Source: Mesorhizobium muleiense (GTDB lineage Bacteria > Pseudomonadota > Alphaproteobacteria > Rhizobiales > Rhizobiaceae). Taken from it: DNA of 64,000 nucleotides. Below are positions 62,792 through 64,000 of this stretch, in pieces; the stretch's first letter is position 1, and every line of letters begins with the position of its first letter. The notes beneath the pieces are model-generated. The model made no database searches. It was not told the DNA's origin and was given only the letters and a program-made list of their open reading frames with translations. The stretch is taken from NCBI RefSeq assembly GCF_900099905.1, contig NZ_FNEE01000003.1, positions 62,001 to 126,000 of the forward strand, given 5' to 3'. The position numbers and the translations under genes are program-made.

Positions 62792-63757
62792 ATGCACAAC
62801 CGATTTCGGCGGTGGCTGCGGAGAATGTCGCTGGCGGCATTGACGATGCTGGCGGTTCCGGTCCACGCGGCTGATCTCGTCATTGCAATGCCGAACTGGC
62901 CGTCGGGCCAGGCGACGGCAAACATTCTCAAGGTCAGCCTGAAGCAACATTTCGGGCTCGATGCCGATGTGCGCGAGATGGGGACGCTCATTGCCTTTGC
63001 CGGCCTCGATTCGGGCGAGGTGGATATTCATCCCGAAATCTGGCTGCCCAACCTGGACAATCTGGTGAAGAAGTATGTCGACGGCGCCGGCACGGTAGCC
63101 ATCAGTCCCATCGGTGTGCCGGCATGGCAGGGCATATGCGCCACCCGCGAAACTGCCGACAAATTTGGCATCCGCGACATTTCGGATCTCACCGACCCGC
63201 GCAAAACCGCCGCGTTGGACACGGATCGGGACGGACGTGGAGAACTCTGGATTGGCGCCGAGGGTTGGTCCTCGACGGCGATCGAGCGTGTCCGCGCCAA
63301 CAGCTATGGCTACGCCGAGACAATGACATTGCTGGAGACGCCGGAGGATGTCGGAATGGCGGCTGTCGATGCCGCGGTTGCCACGGCTCATCCGATGGTG
63401 TTTGCCTGCTATGCGCCGCATCACGTGTTTGAACTGCACGAAATTGTCCGGCTTGCCGAGCCGCCTTTTGACCCGGCAAAGTGGAAGATCGTGCTGCCTT
63501 CCGAGGACCCGCTCTGGGTCTCGAAGTCCAGCGCGCCGGTGTCATGGGATACGGCACATTTCCACATCGCTTACGCCACCTCGCTGCGCAAGAAATATCC
63601 TGAGGTGGTCGCGTTCCTGGAACGGGTCGCCCTCAAGCCCGAGGACGCCACCAAGATGAGTTATGCGCTCCAGGTGGAGCGCCAGGATCCTTACGAGTAC
63701 GCCAAACAATGGGTCGCCGCGCAGGGCGCTCGGGTGCAAGGGTGGGCAAATCCATGA
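62792..63757 (+). CDS. Glycine betaine/proline-type ABC transporter binding protein
   Basis: A 321-residue OpuAC/ProX-family protein. Signal peptide about 1-27 (RMSLAALTMLAVPVHAA). The mature part has DLVIAMPNWPSGQATANILK, GEVDIHPEIWLPN, IGVPAWQGICA and GELWIGAEGWSST. Aromatic Trp residues of the kind that cage quaternary ammonium groups are present, so glycine betaine, choline or a related compound is likely. The ATG at 62792 follows GAGGGGAAAG. No permease or ATPase gene follows in the window; the next gene overlaps it by four bases. Confidence 0.85.
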   Translation: MHNRFRRWLRRMSLAALTMLAVPVHAADLVIAMPNWPSGQATANILKVSLKQHFGLDADVREMGTLIAFAGLDSGEVDIHPEIWLPNLDNLVKKYVDGAGTVAISPIGVPAWQGICATRETADKFGIRDISDLTDPRKTAALDTDRDGRGELWIGAEGWSSTAIERVRANSYGYAETMTLLETPEDVGMAAVDAAVATAHPMVFACYAPHHVFELHEIVRLAEPPFDPAKWKIVLPSEDPLWVSKSSAPVSWDTAHFHIAYATSLRKKYPEVVAFLERVALKPEDATKMSYALQVERQDPYEYAKQWVAAQGARVQGWANP

Positions 63758-64000
63758 CCGGAAAGCTGACGATCGCGGGACGCACCGCTCTCCAGCGGCG
63801 CTCCCTGACGGCAATTGTCGCGGTAGCGCTCGGTCTTGTCGCGGTGGCGGCGCTGGCGGCCGGAACCCAGGTTTTCGATCCGAAAACCCGCAAATGGGTG
63901 GACTATGACCGCGCCAAGGCGCGCAAATACTATGCCGCGCATAATCAAGTGCCAGAGGCGTTTCGTCCGCAGATGGTCAAGTTCCGCACCGCGGAAGCGC
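63754..64000 (+). CDS. N-terminal part of an exported or membrane-anchored protein (3' truncated)
   Basis: 82 codons are visible; the gene runs off the window. Residues about 18-36 form a hydrophobic segment (TAIVAVALGLVAVAALAAG), so it is exported or anchored. VFDPKTRKWVDYDRAKARKY follows, then FRPQMVKFRTAEA. The last stretch resembles the start of L,D-transpeptidase (YkuD) proteins of rhizobia, but too little is seen to be sure. The start overlaps the binding-protein stop (ATGA). Confidence 0.5.
   Translation, partial: MTGKLTIAGRTALQRRSLTAIVAVALGLVAVAALAAGTQVFDPKTRKWVDYDRAKARKYYAAHNQVPEAFRPQMVKFRTAEA

Overview
The window is high-GC alphaproteobacterial chromosome, most likely Mesorhizobium or a close relative in the Phyllobacteriaceae (Rhizobiales). 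This is inferred from gene content and order: rsmI-yraN, hrcA divergent from rph, a glk / ABC exporter / dapB / gpmA run, membrane ferritin MbfA with a textbook Irr-type iron-control palindrome, an EcfG-type stress promoter, an ECF42/DGPF module and many palindromic intergenic repeats. I see no transposase, integrase, phage gene or CRISPR array. Apart from one gene cluster the region reads as core chromosome.

Layout. 1-2.2 kb: tail of a TadG-like pilus protein, a small MXKDX-type exported protein, exported MsrA. 2.3-7.8 kb (minus strand): a polar amino-acid ABC importer and a bd-type quinol oxidase (cioAB/cydAB). 8-11 kb: a YadGH-type ABC exporter, then a MarR regulator with a GNAT acetyltransferase. 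11.1-18.2 kb: Tat-exported PhoX phosphatase with a Pho-box-like site, a small SMR/EamA-like protein, a PAP2 phosphatase, an XRE regulator with a SulP transporter, and a split CHAD/CYTH pair. 18.3-22.1 kb: a CecR-like TetR regulator with an HlyD/ABC-2 export operon. 22.1-31.6 kb: GST, threonine dehydratase, mbfA, an ArsR regulator divergent from a DUF1127/NIPSNAP/ABM operon, a LigD polymerase-domain gene that looks like a remnant, a DUF892 stress protein, and an Lrp regulator divergent from a Gate-domain membrane protein. 31.7-38.3 kb: a TAXI-TRAP transporter, the DGPF-ECF42 pair and cysK. 38.7-43.3 kb: hrcA, rph, a VOC protein, rdgB and hemW. 43.5-48.1 kb: the most unusual segment, described below. 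48.3-64 kb: rsmI-yraN, a CadC-like TPR regulator, uppP, GST, queG, a NAD-binding epimerase-like protein, mepA, glk, an MsbA-like exporter, dapB, gpmA, tRNA-Leu(CAG), a glycine-betaine-type binding protein and a truncated final gene.

The segment at 43.5-47.6 kb holds two exported caspase-fold proteins that converge on each other. The second is a caspase / peptidoglycan-binding / C-type-lectin-like fusion. It lies 26 bases downstream of an FHA-class III cyclase gene that has lost part of its catalytic domain and changed frame. This is my best candidate for a poorly described envelope-associated system, apparently decaying in this strain.

A second theme is short palindromic repeat DNA. One copy lies in frame inside the signal-peptide coding region of mepA and adds about 29 residues. 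Another forms the stop codon of hrcA. Others separate genes within transcription units. Several regulatory circuits can be read from sequence alone: Irr at mbfA, ECF42 at its own operon, a TetR palindrome between the -35 and -10 of cecR, EcfG at the DUF892 gene, a Pho-like box at phoX and an Lrp-like palindrome at the Lrp/Gate pair.
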